A model generated the notes under the pieces. That model saw only the letters and a list, made by a program, of their open reading frames with translations. It searched no databases and had not been told where the DNA came from. Source: Chloroflexota bacterium (GTDB taxonomy: Bacteria; Chloroflexota; UBA5177; JANWHV01). From it: 22,969 nucleotides of DNA. A program made the position numbers and the translations under genes. Numbering within the stretch: the first letter of the stretch is position 1; every line of letters begins with the position of its first letter. Below, in pieces: positions 8,402 to 16,444 of the stretch. The stretch lies in the NCBI GenBank assembly GCA_025924845.1, contig JAICHN010000023.1, positions 1 through 22,969 on the forward strand. Direction: 5' to 3'.

Positions 8402-10255
8402 ATGCACCGGCATCCCTTGCGAGCCATTTCACTGCGATCCCCCCTGAATCCCCTTTCTCGGCTCGCCCGTCCGCTGCTCGCTATTATCCTTACCCTTGTC
8501 TTCCTGGGAGCGTTGTGGTCCACCCATGCCGCGGGCTCCGCCGGCGCCGCCGTGGTAGTGAGGCCAAATCTCCCTTCAGCCCAACCGGTAGGCGCTACGA
8601 TTACCTGGACCGCGACCTCGCCCACGATCAAAGGCGCGGTCTATCAATTCAGCGTTGCCTCGGCCGGCGGCCCCTTTACCGTGGTTCGCGGCTTCGAACA
8701 CGCCTCCTCCTTCGCCTGGACTCCGATGGAAGAAGGCACATACCGCGTTCAGGCGACGGTGAAGGCAGGCTTCGCGGCCGGCAAGAGCAGTGACGGCACG
8801 GCAAGCTTTACCGTGCGCTCGCGGATCACCGGCAAGGCCGCCGTGGTGAGCGGGACCGCCAATCCCTTGGTGGCACTCTACAGCGTCCCTCCCTGTACTG
8901 ACGGCAAAGTATTGATTCAGTTTCGCCCGACGGACGGTTCGGATCCCTGGCAGTCCACGACGGCGCGGCCGTGCTCGGCCGGGCAAAGCATCAACGTGTT
9001 GGTGGCGGGGATGCGCTCGAGTACAAAGTATATGTTGCGCCACGTCGTTTCCGCCGGCAAGGGCGCCGTGACCTCGGCGCCGCTGGCGTTCACCACGGGC
9101 ACGCCTCCCAAAGGATTGCAGATCGCCACGTTCCAATTGAGAATGCCGGCCGGCCGCCAATCGGACGCCAAGTCCCCGGTCATTTTCCATTCCCTGAATC
9201 CCCAACCGGCCCCTTTCCTCGCCAATCCCCTGGCCACCGACCTCCGCGGGCGGCTGGTGTGGTACTTTGATCCGCGGCACACCGGGCTGAGCGAGATCTG
9301 GCCGACGCGCCTTCTGTCGGGCGATACCTTCTTGACCTTCGCGCGCGACCGCTATCGCACCACCGGCACCGACGTGGTCCTTGAAGTAGATCTGGCGGGC
9401 AACCCCGTTCGTGAAACTTCCCTCGATGCGATCAACGCGCAATTAGCCGCCCGCAAGCAGGGACCGATCTATTCATTTCATCATGATGCCCTGCGCTTGC
9501 CGAACGGTTATACCGCGGTGCTCGGCGCCGCCCAGCGGAAGGTGAATGGGCATGACGTGATGGGCGACATGGTCATAGTGCTGGACACCAATTTGCAGGT
9601 GACCTGGACCTGGAGCGCGTTCGACCACCTGCCCGTGCCGACGACCTTTCCCGCGGACACGGCGACATGCGCCAACGACGGTGCGACCCTGTGCGCTCTG
9701 CCGGATCCGCTATCGCTTGATTGGACGCACGCGAACGACATAGGCTGGTCCAGTGAGGACGGCGATCTCACCGTATCGCTTCGCAATCTCAGTCTGCTCG
9801 TCAAGATCGACTATCGGAATGGTCAGGGCAATGGCGAGGTCGTGTGGCAACTGGGCAATGGAGGCAACTTCTCCCTCAAGCCGGCAAGCCCCGACTCCTG
9901 GTTTTCGCACCAGCACAACGCGTACCTACTCGATCCTACGACCGTGATTCTCTTCGACAACAGCAACCTGCGCTGCGATATCGCCAAAATCGTGGGTTGC
10001 GACAGTAGAGGGCAGGTGTACAAGATCGATGAACAGCACCACACCGCAACGCTCCAGCTCAATGTTAGCCTGGAGAGTTTCTGGCAGGCGCTCGGCAGCG
10101 CGCAAAAGCTGGCCAATGGTAACTTCTTCTTCGCGGGGGGCTACGCTCCTCCATCCAGGGCGATCGAGTTCCGTCCCAACGGGACGAAGGTATTTGAGTT
10201 GGATACCGGCCCGGCCGAATATCGAGCATATCGGGTTGGAGTATTATCGTCCTGA
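8402..10255 (+). CDS. Exported arylsulfate sulfotransferase-like protein
   Basis: This 617-residue protein probably transfers sulfate between phenolic donors and acceptors outside the membrane, as the PAPS-independent ASST family does. A basic N-terminus and hydrophobic segment (about 22-42, ending in THAAGSAG) act as signal or anchor. An Ig/fibronectin-like beta region (about 50-235) precedes a beta-propeller-like domain. Histidine/arginine motifs match the ASST active site: SFHHDALRLPNG (H360/H361), DWTHANDI (H443), SLRNLSLLVKI (R461) and FSHQHNAY (H503/H505). The 18-residue H443-R461 spacing equals that between H356 and R374 of E. coli AssT. Three close Cys pairs (165/191, 423/431, 525/533) suggest disulfides and export. 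The ATG at 8402 is chosen for its GGGAG, five bases upstream; the frame stays open to 8270. A methyltransferase gene follows after 46 bases. The family is fairly certain; the substrate is unknown. Confidence 0.85.
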   Translation: MHRHPLRAISLRSPLNPLSRLARPLLAIILTLVFLGALWSTHAAGSAGAAVVVRPNLPSAQPVGATITWTATSPTIKGAVYQFSVASAGGPFTVVRGFEHASSFAWTPMEEGTYRVQATVKAGFAAGKSSDGTASFTVRSRITGKAAVVSGTANPLVALYSVPPCTDGKVLIQFRPTDGSDPWQSTTARPCSAGQSINVLVAGMRSSTKYMLRHVVSAGKGAVTSAPLAFTTGTPPKGLQIATFQLRMPAGRQSDAKSPVIFHSLNPQPAPFLANPLATDLRGRLVWYFDPRHTGLSEIWPTRLLSGDTFLTFARDRYRTTGTDVVLEVDLAGNPVRETSLDAINAQLAARKQGPIYSFHHDALRLPNGYTAVLGAAQRKVNGHDVMGDMVIVLDTNLQVTWTWSAFDHLPVPTTFPADTATCANDGATLCALPDPLSLDWTHANDIGWSSEDGDLTVSLRNLSLLVKIDYRNGQGNGEVVWQLGNGGNFSLKPASPDSWFSHQHNAYLLDPTTVILFDNSNLRCDIAKIVGCDSRGQVYKIDEQHHTATLQLNVSLESFWQALGSAQKLANGNFFFAGGYAPPSRAIEFRPNGTKVFELDTGPAEYRAYRVGVLSS

Positions 10256-10301
10256 ACATGCTGAACGAGCATTGAGCGGGTGATTGGAAAGGATGAGGCC
10301 G

Positions 10302-11123
10302 ATGAGCGCGGCGGAAGAGTGGGCGGCGGCGCTCGGCGCCTGGGCTATCCCCGAGCATAGTCTGGCGGCGGCGCCGGAATCGCCCTGGGGGTTTCCTCCC
10401 GAGCTGTTCGCCCAACGGGCCGATGCGGCGGTGACGATCCTCACCCCCTCGAATCGGAGAGCACTGGAAGGACTGCCGATCGGCGGGACGGTGCTGGACG
10501 TAGGCTGCGGCGCGGGCGCCGCTTCGCTCCCCCTGGCCGATCGCGCCGGCCGCCTCGTGGGCGTCGATCCCTCCGAGGCGATGCTCAAGTCGTTCCGCGA
10601 GCGGGCGGAGGCAAGGGGCGTGGATGTGACGACCGTCGTCGGCAACTGGCCGGCGACGGCGGCGGATGTACCCCTGGCCGATGTAGTCGTCTGCCATCAT
10701 GTAGTCTATAACGTCGCGGATCTCGCGCCTTTCGCCCAAGCCCTCCATGCACGTGCCCGCACCCGCGTGGTGCTGGAGTTGACCGCCGAACACCCCTTGC
10801 GGTCCCTGAACGATCTGTGGCTGCGCTTCCATGGACTGGCGCGGCCGGAGCGTCCTACCGCCGATGACGCGGTCGCCGTGCTCCGCGAAATGGGGCTACA
10901 GCCCAGCCGAGAGGACTGGCAGGCCCCTGCCTTCACCGCGTTTGCCCGCCGTGAGGATCTGGTGGCCTGGATGCGCCGGCGGCTCTGCCTACCGCCCGAG
11001 CGCGATCAGGAAATTGCGGAGGTGATGGCGGGGGATCTGGTGGGCGCGGCTGATGGTAGTATCTCGCTGCCCGCCCGTGCCGTGGCGACGCTGTGGTGGG
11101 ATCGCTCTCCTCTGCTATCTTAG
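10302..11123 (+). CDS. Class I SAM-dependent methyltransferase
   Basis: This is a 273-residue cytoplasmic protein with a Rossmann methyltransferase fold. Motif I VLDVGCGAG (64-72) binds S-adenosylmethionine, GVDPSEAML supplies the acidic ribose ligand (D89), and ADVVVCHHVVYNV (127-139) is the post-II/IV region. The C-terminal half, with AVLREMGLQPSREDW and FARREDLVAWMRRRL, resembles small-molecule methyltransferases, but the acceptor cannot be named. TTG 10284 and ATG 10293 also begin this frame; the ATG at 10302 is preferred because AAAGGA lies nine bases upstream, whereas it abuts the 10293 start. It sits 46 bases downstream of the sulfotransferase and may share its transcript. Confidence 0.85.
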   Translation: MSAAEEWAAALGAWAIPEHSLAAAPESPWGFPPELFAQRADAAVTILTPSNRRALEGLPIGGTVLDVGCGAGAASLPLADRAGRLVGVDPSEAMLKSFRERAEARGVDVTTVVGNWPATAADVPLADVVVCHHVVYNVADLAPFAQALHARARTRVVLELTAEHPLRSLNDLWLRFHGLARPERPTADDAVAVLREMGLQPSREDWQAPAFTAFARREDLVAWMRRRLCLPPERDQEIAEVMAGDLVGAADGSISLPARAVATLWWDRSPLLS

Positions 11124-11141
11124 GTCCCACGACTTACACGG

Positions 11142-11147
11142 TATAGT
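11142..11147 (+). promoter_or_regulatory. Candidate -10 box for the amine oxidase cassette
   Basis: TATAGT lies 18 bases after the methyltransferase stop and about 33 bases before the GGAG/ATG of the short leader ORF. No good -35 hexamer is found at 16-18 bases upstream, so it is a weak or activator-dependent candidate. Confidence 0.3.
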
Positions 11148-11180
11148 AATTGGAACGGCCCGGGCCACACGGAGACGACG

Positions 11181-11333
11181 ATGGCAGCAACTAGCGGTGC
11201 GCTGATGGTGCCTCCATGTTGCGCAGCCGGGCGCCGTACACGTCGGGCGCTCGGACAATCCGTTATGGGGCGGGCCGGACGGCGCGAGAGGGCGCTGAGG
11301 ATGTCACACTGCCCGCGGAGGGGGAAGCCTTGA
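11181..11333 (+). CDS. Possible short leader ORF (50 aa)
   Basis: The ATG at 11181 has a GGAG site six bases upstream, and the frame stays open for 50 codons. The TGA at 11331-11333 overlaps the TTG start proposed for the next gene (TTGA), an arrangement typical of translational coupling. The peptide (MAATSGALMVPPCCAAGRR...) is Arg- and Gly-rich and resembles nothing known. It may serve only to carry ribosomes to the weak TTG start, or may be chance. Confidence 0.35.
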   Translation: MAATSGALMVPPCCAAGRRTRRALGQSVMGRAGRRERALRMSHCPRRGKP

Positions 11334-11884
11334 TCATAGGCGAGGTCGCCGCATCGCCGCTGACCGCGTGGCACGACTTCTACGTCATCATTGGGCCCGC
11401 CGCGGCGACCTTAACGGGCTTGGTGTTCGTGGTGATCACGCTGGTTGCGGGGATGCGAGAGCGCCAGTCGGGTAGCGGGACCGCCACATTCAGCACCCCA
11501 ACAGTGGTGCATTTCTGCGCCGCGCTCGGCGTCGCCGCGGCCCTGAGCGCGCCATGGCCGGCGTTCCGGCAGGCCGGCGTCCTACTCGGCCTCGCCGGCC
11601 TTGCAGGCGCGGCCTACGTTGCGATCGTGGCGCGTCGGATGCGCCGCCAGGCGGCCTATCAGCCAGTACTCGAGGACTGGCTCTGGCACGTGGCCTTCCC
11701 GCTCGTTTCCTATGGCGCGCTCGTCGTTGCCGCAGCGGTTCTACCGGGCGATCCGACCCCGGCGTTGTTCGTCGTTGGCGCGGCGACAGTTCTGTTACTG
11801 TTCATCGGCATCCATAACGCGTGGGACTCCGTCACTTACATCGTCGTTGAGCGTCTCGGACGCGAGGGTGAGGGCAAGGACTAG
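11330..11884 (+). CDS. Integral membrane protein of unknown function
   Basis: This 184-residue protein has four to five hydrophobic helices. It starts [18 protein letters not shown] and continues [20 protein letters not shown], a first-helix pattern seen in uncharacterised bacterial membrane proteins. A charged MRERQSG loop, helix pairs around ALGVAAAL and [17 protein letters not shown], a conserved-looking [12 protein letters not shown], and a last helix before the acidic/basic tail follow. The frame is open upstream to 11216, but the TTG at 11330 has a strong GGAGGGGG five bases before it, so I take it as the start. It ends four bases before the amine oxidase ATG, so it belongs to that operon and may support transport or membrane attachment for it; that role is inferred from position only. 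Confidence 0.7.
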   Translation: MIIGEVAASPLTAWHDFYVIIGPAAATLTGLVFVVITLVAGMRERQSGSGTATFSTPTVVHFCAALGVAAALSAPWPAFRQAGVLLGLAGLAGAAYVAIVARRMRRQAAYQPVLEDWLWHVAFPLVSYGALVVAAAVLPGDPTPALFVVGAATVLLLFIGIHNAWDSVTYIVVERLGREGEGKD

Positions 11885-11888
11885 ACGG

Positions 11889-13259
11889 ATGCAACGCGTC
11901 GATGTCGTCGTGGTCGGCGCCGGCGTGGCGGGGCTGGCGGCCGCGCGCCGGCTGACGGACCAGGGGTACACGATCGCTATCCTCGAGGCGCGTCCTCGCC
12001 TCGGGGGCCGTATCGCGACGGTGCATCATCCCGGCACACCTGTTGCCCTGGACCTCGGCGCGGAGTTCGTCCATGGCAGGCCGCCGGAGATCTTCGCGCT
12101 CCCCGCCGGGGCCCTCACACTGTACGAGGTCGGGGGAAACACGTGGACGGCGCGGCGGGGGCGCCTGCAGCCTACCGCGGGGCGCGAGAGGGCTGGAGGA
12201 CGCCTGCTCGACGAGATCGTCGTCTGGCAGGGCGAGGATCGTTCGCTGACGTCCTTCCTCGCCGAGCGCGCCCCGCGCGCCGGCCAGGCAGCGCGGGCCA
12301 TCCGGGACTACATCGAAGGGTTCGACGCCGCGGATCCCGATAGGGTGAGCATCCGTTGGATCGCGCGAACGGAGGATGCCGCGGCAGGTATTAACGGCCG
12401 GCGGCAGTTTCGCCCCGCCGGTGGGTACGATTGCCTTGTGTCCTGGCTCCGCGACGGCCTACCGGCGGACCGGGCATGGGTATCGCTGGGGACGATCGTT
12501 GACGAGATCCGCTGGTCCTCTGGAGATGTCCTGGTGAACGCGCATGCCTTGGACGGGGCGCCCTATGAACCGGTCGCGGCGCGGGCGGCCGTCATCACGC
12601 TCCCCTTGGGCGTCTTGACGGCCGCCCCCGATGCCGGTGGGGTGCGCGTCGTCCCGGACGTGCCGGGGAAGCGAGCGCTCTACACGAGCCTAGCTATGGG
12701 GCATGCGATCAAGGTGCTCCTCCGCTTCCGCGAGGCGTTCTGGGAGGGGACGGCGATATTCCGCCCGCCTGCGTCGCGGTTGTCATTCCTGTTCACGCCC
12801 GATGAGCACTTTCGCATCTGGTGGACCGCCTATCCCGTCGTCGCCCCACTGCTGACGGGCTGGATCGGCGGGCCGCGCGCCGCCGCGATCGCCCGCCAGA
12901 CCGATGCCGCTATCGTCGGCCAGGCACTCGATGCCCTCGCCCGTGGCCTCCGTGTGCCGTTGACCGACATCGAGGCCCTCCTCGAGAGCACTCATTTCCA
13001 TAATTGGAGCACCGACCCCTTTTCGCGCGGCGCGTACAGTTACGTGTGCGTCGGGGGTATGGAAAGTCCTCGCCGGCTCGGGGAGCCGGTGGCCGCCACG
13101 CTGTTCTTCGCCGGCGAGGCCACGAATACTGAGGGCGATACGGGGACTGTCCACGGGGCGCTGGCGACGGGGTACCGAGCGGCCGACGAGGTCACCCAGG
13201 CCCTGGCCTTGCGGCGCACGAGGGTGAGTTGCCGGCGTGCCGGCCCGCCCACGACATGA
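11889..13259 (+). CDS. FAD-dependent amine oxidase (monoamine/polyamine oxidase-like)
   Basis: This 456-residue flavoenzyme probably oxidises an amine to an imine or aldehyde with release of hydrogen peroxide. The N-terminal Rossmann fold has [16 protein letters not shown] (GxGxxG at 10-15), the ribose-binding E33 in [11 protein letters not shown], and the GAEFVHG segment (57-63). The C-terminal FAD motif [20 protein letters not shown] (about 406-425) is characteristic of the amine oxidase family. No signal peptide is visible. The ATG at 11889 is correct because the FAD motif begins within the first few residues; AAGGA lies about nine bases upstream. The upstream membrane gene ends four bases earlier, and the stop overlaps the cupin start as ATGA, so the genes are co-translated. 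The substrate cannot be read from the sequence. Confidence 0.88.
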   Translation: MQRVDVVVVGAGVAGLAAARRLTDQGYTIAILEARPRLGGRIATVHHPGTPVALDLGAEFVHGRPPEIFALPAGALTLYEVGGNTWTARRGRLQPTAGRERAGGRLLDEIVVWQGEDRSLTSFLAERAPRAGQAARAIRDYIEGFDAADPDRVSIRWIARTEDAAAGINGRRQFRPAGGYDCLVSWLRDGLPADRAWVSLGTIVDEIRWSSGDVLVNAHALDGAPYEPVAARAAVITLPLGVLTAAPDAGGVRVVPDVPGKRALYTSLAMGHAIKVLLRFREAFWEGTAIFRPPASRLSFLFTPDEHFRIWWTAYPVVAPLLTGWIGGPRAAAIARQTDAAIVGQALDALARGLRVPLTDIEALLESTHFHNWSTDPFSRGAYSYVCVGGMESPRRLGEPVAATLFFAGEATNTEGDTGTVHGALATGYRAADEVTQALALRRTRVSCRRAGPPTT

Positions 13260-13660
13260 GCGCGGCGCTGGGCCAACGAAGCGGCTCACAGCCTTCCGGC
13301 AAGGGACCGGCCGCGTATTTTACCGGCACGATGCGTATTGATCCCCTGTTCCAGGCAGCCGCCCCGGCCCGCGCGGTCGGCGCCGGAGTCACGTTCGAGC
13401 CCGGTGCGCGGACTGCCTGGCACACTCACCCGCTGGGCCAGACGCTGATCGTGACGTCCGGCTTCGGTCGGGCACAGCGCTGGGGTGGGCCGATCGAGGA
13501 GATTCTACCGGGCGACGTGATCTGGTTTCCGCCCGATGAGAAGCACTGGCATGGCGCCGGTGCGACCACGGCGATGACCCACATTGCCATTCAGGAACAA
13601 TTCGACGGCAAAACGGTCGACTTGATGGAACAGGTCAGCGACGAACAATACCAGACCTAA
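13256..13660 (+). CDS. Cupin of the manganese (R)-hydroxynitrile lyase type
   Basis: This 134-residue single-domain cupin matches, as I recall it, the Granulicella tundricola hydroxynitrile lyase GtHNL along almost its whole length (for example [57 protein letters not shown]). With a constant offset of three, the metal ligands H53, H55, Q59 and H94 correspond to H56, H58, Q62 and H97, and the active-site H106 to H109. GtHNL catalyses reversible cyanohydrin cleavage; the natural role of these cupins is uncertain. The ATG at 13256 overlaps the amine oxidase stop (ATGA), so translation is coupled to it. The frame extends upstream to a TTG at 13229, which would lie within the oxidase gene. It converges with the ABC permease gene, 18 bases apart. 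Confidence 0.85.
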   Translation: MSAALGQRSGSQPSGKGPAAYFTGTMRIDPLFQAAAPARAVGAGVTFEPGARTAWHTHPLGQTLIVTSGFGRAQRWGGPIEEILPGDVIWFPPDEKHWHGAGATTAMTHIAIQEQFDGKTVDLMEQVSDEQYQT

Positions 13661-13678
13661 TGAAATGATGAGCCTCTA

Positions 13679-14476
13679 TCATGCCGACGCACCTGAATAA
13701 TGGCGGAGGCCGAACCGCCAGAACAGGCGGGCCGCCACGATAAAGAGGCAGGCCAGGGCGGTGGCCCCGAGCCCAGATGGCCAATCGAGGCGGCCGGTCA
13801 GCGCCTCGCTCGGTACGGTGACGGCAAAGGCCACCGGGACCAAAAAGGTCAAGCCGTTCTTCAGCCAACCGGGATAGATCCCCACCGGATAACGGCCCGC
13901 CGCGAATACGCCCTGAAAAAGATTAGCCATTTCGTCCATCCGGACCACCCAGAAGGCGGCGGTAGTCAGGATCAGCCAGAAGCAGTAGATCATCACGCCG
14001 CCTACCAGGAGCAGCCAGACGAAGGCCAGGGCCTGACCGAGGCCAAGCTCCCGGTCCAGCCGGCCGAGGGCAACCGCCAGGACGCTCAGGCCGGCGACTA
14101 CATTCACCAGTTCCCAAATGGCCACGGTGCGGACACTGATCAGCAATTGCGCATCCTCGGGTTTGGTAAGCAAGAAGTCCAGGTTGCCGCGCTGAATGTC
14201 GTCCATCAGCTTTTCCATGTTCGGTTGGATTACGGCGCTGACCACGCCGCCCATGATCGTATAGACTCCCAGCACCGCCAGCAACTCCGAGGACGACCAA
14301 CCGCTCAAGGTGGTCGTCTGGTTGAACACCAGCCATAGACCGACCAGTCCGGTGACCAGGGCCACACCCGTTTGAAGTACCTGCACGAAGAAGTTGACCC
14401 GATACTGCAGTTCGTTCATGGCGGAGACGCGGAGAAACAGCGCGACCAAGCGCGCCACGCGGACCACGCGGCTCAA
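13679..14476 (-). CDS. ABC-2 type transporter permease (COG3694-like)
   Basis: This is the second membrane subunit of a three-gene exporter. About 265 residues with six helices; the start ALFLRVSAMNELQYRVNFF is typical of this permease family, followed by TTTLSGWSSSELLAVLGVYT, an amphipathic QRGNLDFLLTKPED segment and VGIYPGWL near the end. The frame is open far upstream (to 14821) inside the preceding gene, so the true start is judged to be the TTG at 14476, overlapping the upstream TGA as TTGA; a GTG at 14467 is the alternative. It is the last gene of the operon and should pair with the other permease to form the transmembrane pathway. The exported substrate is unknown. Confidence 0.85.
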   Translation of the reverse strand: MSRVVRVARLVALFLRVSAMNELQYRVNFFVQVLQTGVALVTGLVGLWLVFNQTTTLSGWSSSELLAVLGVYTIMGGVVSAVIQPNMEKLMDDIQRGNLDFLLTKPEDAQLLISVRTVAIWELVNVVAGLSVLAVALGRLDRELGLGQALAFVWLLLVGGVMIYCFWLILTTAAFWVVRMDEMANLFQGVFAAGRYPVGIYPGWLKNGLTFLVPVAFAVTVPSEALTGRLDWPSGLGATALACLFIVAARLFWRFGLRHYSGASA

Positions 14477-15276
14477 TTTCCCACCGCCGAGTAGCGTTTC
14501 ACAGCCCCTCGCCAGGTCATCGCCATGAGCAGCGTGCCCACGCCCACCCAGAGCGCCTGCATGGCCAGACCGCCCAGCAGATCGGCGGTGGGGAGCTTCC
14601 CGACCAACGCCTCGATCGGAAAGCTGAACGTCCACTTGAAGGGTAGGAAGTCGGCCAGTCGCTGCGCCCAACCGGGCAGGAACGAGAGAGGAACCATCCG
14701 CCCGGACAGCAAAAGCTCGAAGGCGAAATAGAGGTCGAAGATGGCGCCCAGCCGCGTGGTCCAGAAGGTGAGCAAGCCCAGAACCCAGAGGAGGACGGAG
14801 CGGATCAGATAGGCGCCCCAAATGGCGAGGAAGAAGACGACTTCGTCGAGCAGCGTGGGGGCGATGTTCGGCTTAAAGGCGAGCGATAGGGCGGCGGCAA
14901 GGGGTAGCCAGAGCACGATCACCACTACCTTCATGCCTGCAAAGTAGGAGAGATCATAGTGGATGGGATGAACCGGACGGAGGAGGCTCGCCGAGAATTC
15001 GCCGGACTGGATGCGCCATTCGAAGCCGTGCGGCGTGAAGACAATATTCATGTTCCGGACCAGAGTCCAGACAATGTAGTAGGCGGCGAACGAGCCCGCC
15101 GTGTAACCGCCTACCGAGCCGCCGTGCGAGCGAGCAATGGTGGACCAGACGACCAGGTAGATCACCGGCTCGGCGATCATGCCGATCATGTAGAAATACT
15201 GGCTCACCCGGTACTGAAACTGCACGGCGATAGCGATTTTCATGTTGGTCCAGTACAGATCGCGATACGCGTTCAC
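14473..15276 (-). CDS. ABC-2 type transporter permease (COG4587-like)
   Basis: This is the first membrane subunit of the exporter, 267 residues and about six helices. It begins MNAYRDLYWTNMKIAIAVQF, with FQYRVSQYFYMIGMIAEPVI, the re-entrant-like RIQSGEFSASLLRPVHPIHY segment and a late LSFLPGWAQRLADFLPFKW motif, all usual for ABC-2 permeases of this group. The start is GTG at 15276, overlapping the ATPase stop as GTGA, and its own stop overlaps the next permease start. The tight overlaps imply equal synthesis of the three subunits. It acts in the cytoplasmic membrane with the ATPase encoded upstream. Confidence 0.9.
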   Translation of the reverse strand: MNAYRDLYWTNMKIAIAVQFQYRVSQYFYMIGMIAEPVIYLVVWSTIARSHGGSVGGYTAGSFAAYYIVWTLVRNMNIVFTPHGFEWRIQSGEFSASLLRPVHPIHYDLSYFAGMKVVVIVLWLPLAAALSLAFKPNIAPTLLDEVVFFLAIWGAYLIRSVLLWVLGLLTFWTTRLGAIFDLYFAFELLLSGRMVPLSFLPGWAQRLADFLPFKWTFSFPIEALVGKLPTADLLGGLAMQALWVGVGTLLMAMTWRGAVKRYSAVGN

Positions 15277-16262
15277 GCCGGGTGTTCCTGGGCAAACACG
15301 CGTTCGATCACGTCCTCGATCAGCGGTTCCTCGACGGTGAGGTCGGTCACCGGCAGTTCGTTGAGGAGCCGCGCCGTGATGCGGGAGGTGTCGGCTCGGG
15401 CCACACGGAGGAGCTGCCGTCCCTCGCTCGTGCCCGCCGGCTCACCATAGGGAGCCAAATCGACCGAGGGGTCGCTCAGCGTAACGCCGATCGTCTTGTA
15501 GGCGGCGAAGCGGTCGATCAGGCCGGTCAGCGGCCCATCAAAGTTGATCCTGCCGTGATGGATCACGATCACTCGACTGCACAGCGCCTCGACATCCGCC
15601 ATGTAATGGCTGGTCAGCAAAATGGTGGCGCCGGTGCGCCGATTATATTCGGCGAGAAAGCTACGGATGCGGCGCTGCATGGTCACATCGAGTCCAATGG
15701 TTGGCTCGTCGAGGAACAGAACCTGGGGCTGTTGGAGGAGCGCACCGGCAATTTCCATCTTCATCCGTTCGCCGAGGGAGAGATTGCGCACCGGCTTCCT
15801 CACCAGGTGGCCGAGGTCCAGCAAGTCGATAAATTCGTCGCGGGTGCGTTTGAAGTCGGCCTGGGGAATCTGGTAGAGCGCGCGGTTCAACTCGAACGAA
15901 TCCAGGGCGGGAATATCCCATTGCAGTTGATTACGGTTACCCATAACCAGGGCGATCCGGCGCAGGAACGCCTTCTCGCGGCGTTCGGGCTGATGTCCCA
16001 GCACTCTGGCCTCGCCGCTGGTGGGATGGAGAATGCCGGAGAGCATCTTGAGTGTGGTCGTCTTGCCGGCGCCATTTGGACCAAGAAACCCCACTACCTC
16101 ACCCGCTTCCAGGGTGAACGCGATATTCCGCACTGCAGGCACGGCGCGGTTACGCCGTTGCAAGAGTCCGCCGAGCGAGGCGCGCAGACCGGCCTCGCGC
16201 TCGGGAACCAGATAGGTCTTATTGAGGAGATTGACCTGGATGGCGGAGAACGACTGTATCAC
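15273..16262 (-). CDS. ABC transporter ATP-binding protein (COG4586-like)
   Basis: This is the ATPase that drives the ABC-2 exporter, 329 residues. Walker A is GPNGAGKT (61-68), the Q-loop lies around NRNQLQWD (109-116), the signature is LSLGE (161-165), Walker B is VLFLDEP (181-187) and the H-loop is TSHY. An N-terminal insertion before the A-loop (about 20-42, EREAGLRASLGGLLQRR) is characteristic of this subgroup, and the roughly 90-residue C-terminal extension after the H-loop contains a domain likely to contact the permeases. The start is GTG at 16262 with GGAGG eleven bases upstream, a long spacing. The gene leads the operon 16262-13679. Confidence 0.93.
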   Translation of the reverse strand: MIQSFSAIQVNLLNKTYLVPEREAGLRASLGGLLQRRNRAVPAVRNIAFTLEAGEVVGFLGPNGAGKTTTLKMLSGILHPTSGEARVLGHQPERREKAFLRRIALVMGNRNQLQWDIPALDSFELNRALYQIPQADFKRTRDEFIDLLDLGHLVRKPVRNLSLGERMKMEIAGALLQQPQVLFLDEPTIGLDVTMQRRIRSFLAEYNRRTGATILLTSHYMADVEALCSRVIVIHHGRINFDGPLTGLIDRFAAYKTIGVTLSDPSVDLAPYGEPAGTSEGRQLLRVARADTSRITARLLNELPVTDLTVEEPLIEDVIERVFAQEHPA

Positions 16263-16365
16263 GAGTAGTCACGCCTCCGGCGCTACGGGATCTAGCCGAC
16301 GCCGACCATGGGCAATGCTGCTCACGGCGCCGGCCCCGCCAGAATACCACGTTTTGAGGCGGGCA

Positions 16366-16385
16366 CCTGTATCATGTACTACAGG
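16366..16385. promoter_or_regulatory. Inverted repeat in the divergent promoter gap
   Basis: CCTGTA and TACAGG are separated by eight bases, midway between the divergent ABC exporter operon and the TDT-like gene. A minus-strand -10-like TATTCT lies at 16346-16341, placing this repeat over its -35 region. It could bind a regulator of one or both genes; evidence is positional only. Confidence 0.3.
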
Positions 16386-16444
16386 GGCGCGCTCATAGAC
16401 CACCCATGGTGGCGCCGTTCCTTCGGCGAAGGCATTGCGGATCC

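Noticed and set aside
11601..11888. N-terminal extension of the amine oxidase
   Set aside because: It overlaps the membrane protein gene; the FAD motif starts immediately after the ATG at 11889.
14477..14821. N-terminal extension of the second ABC permease
   Set aside because: It overlaps the first permease gene in another frame and reads as a low-complexity Arg/Gly shadow.
15282..16268. 328-codon plus-strand ORF opposite the ABC ATPase
   Set aside because: It is the antisense shadow of an unmistakable ATPase gene; the translated sequence shows no family motif.
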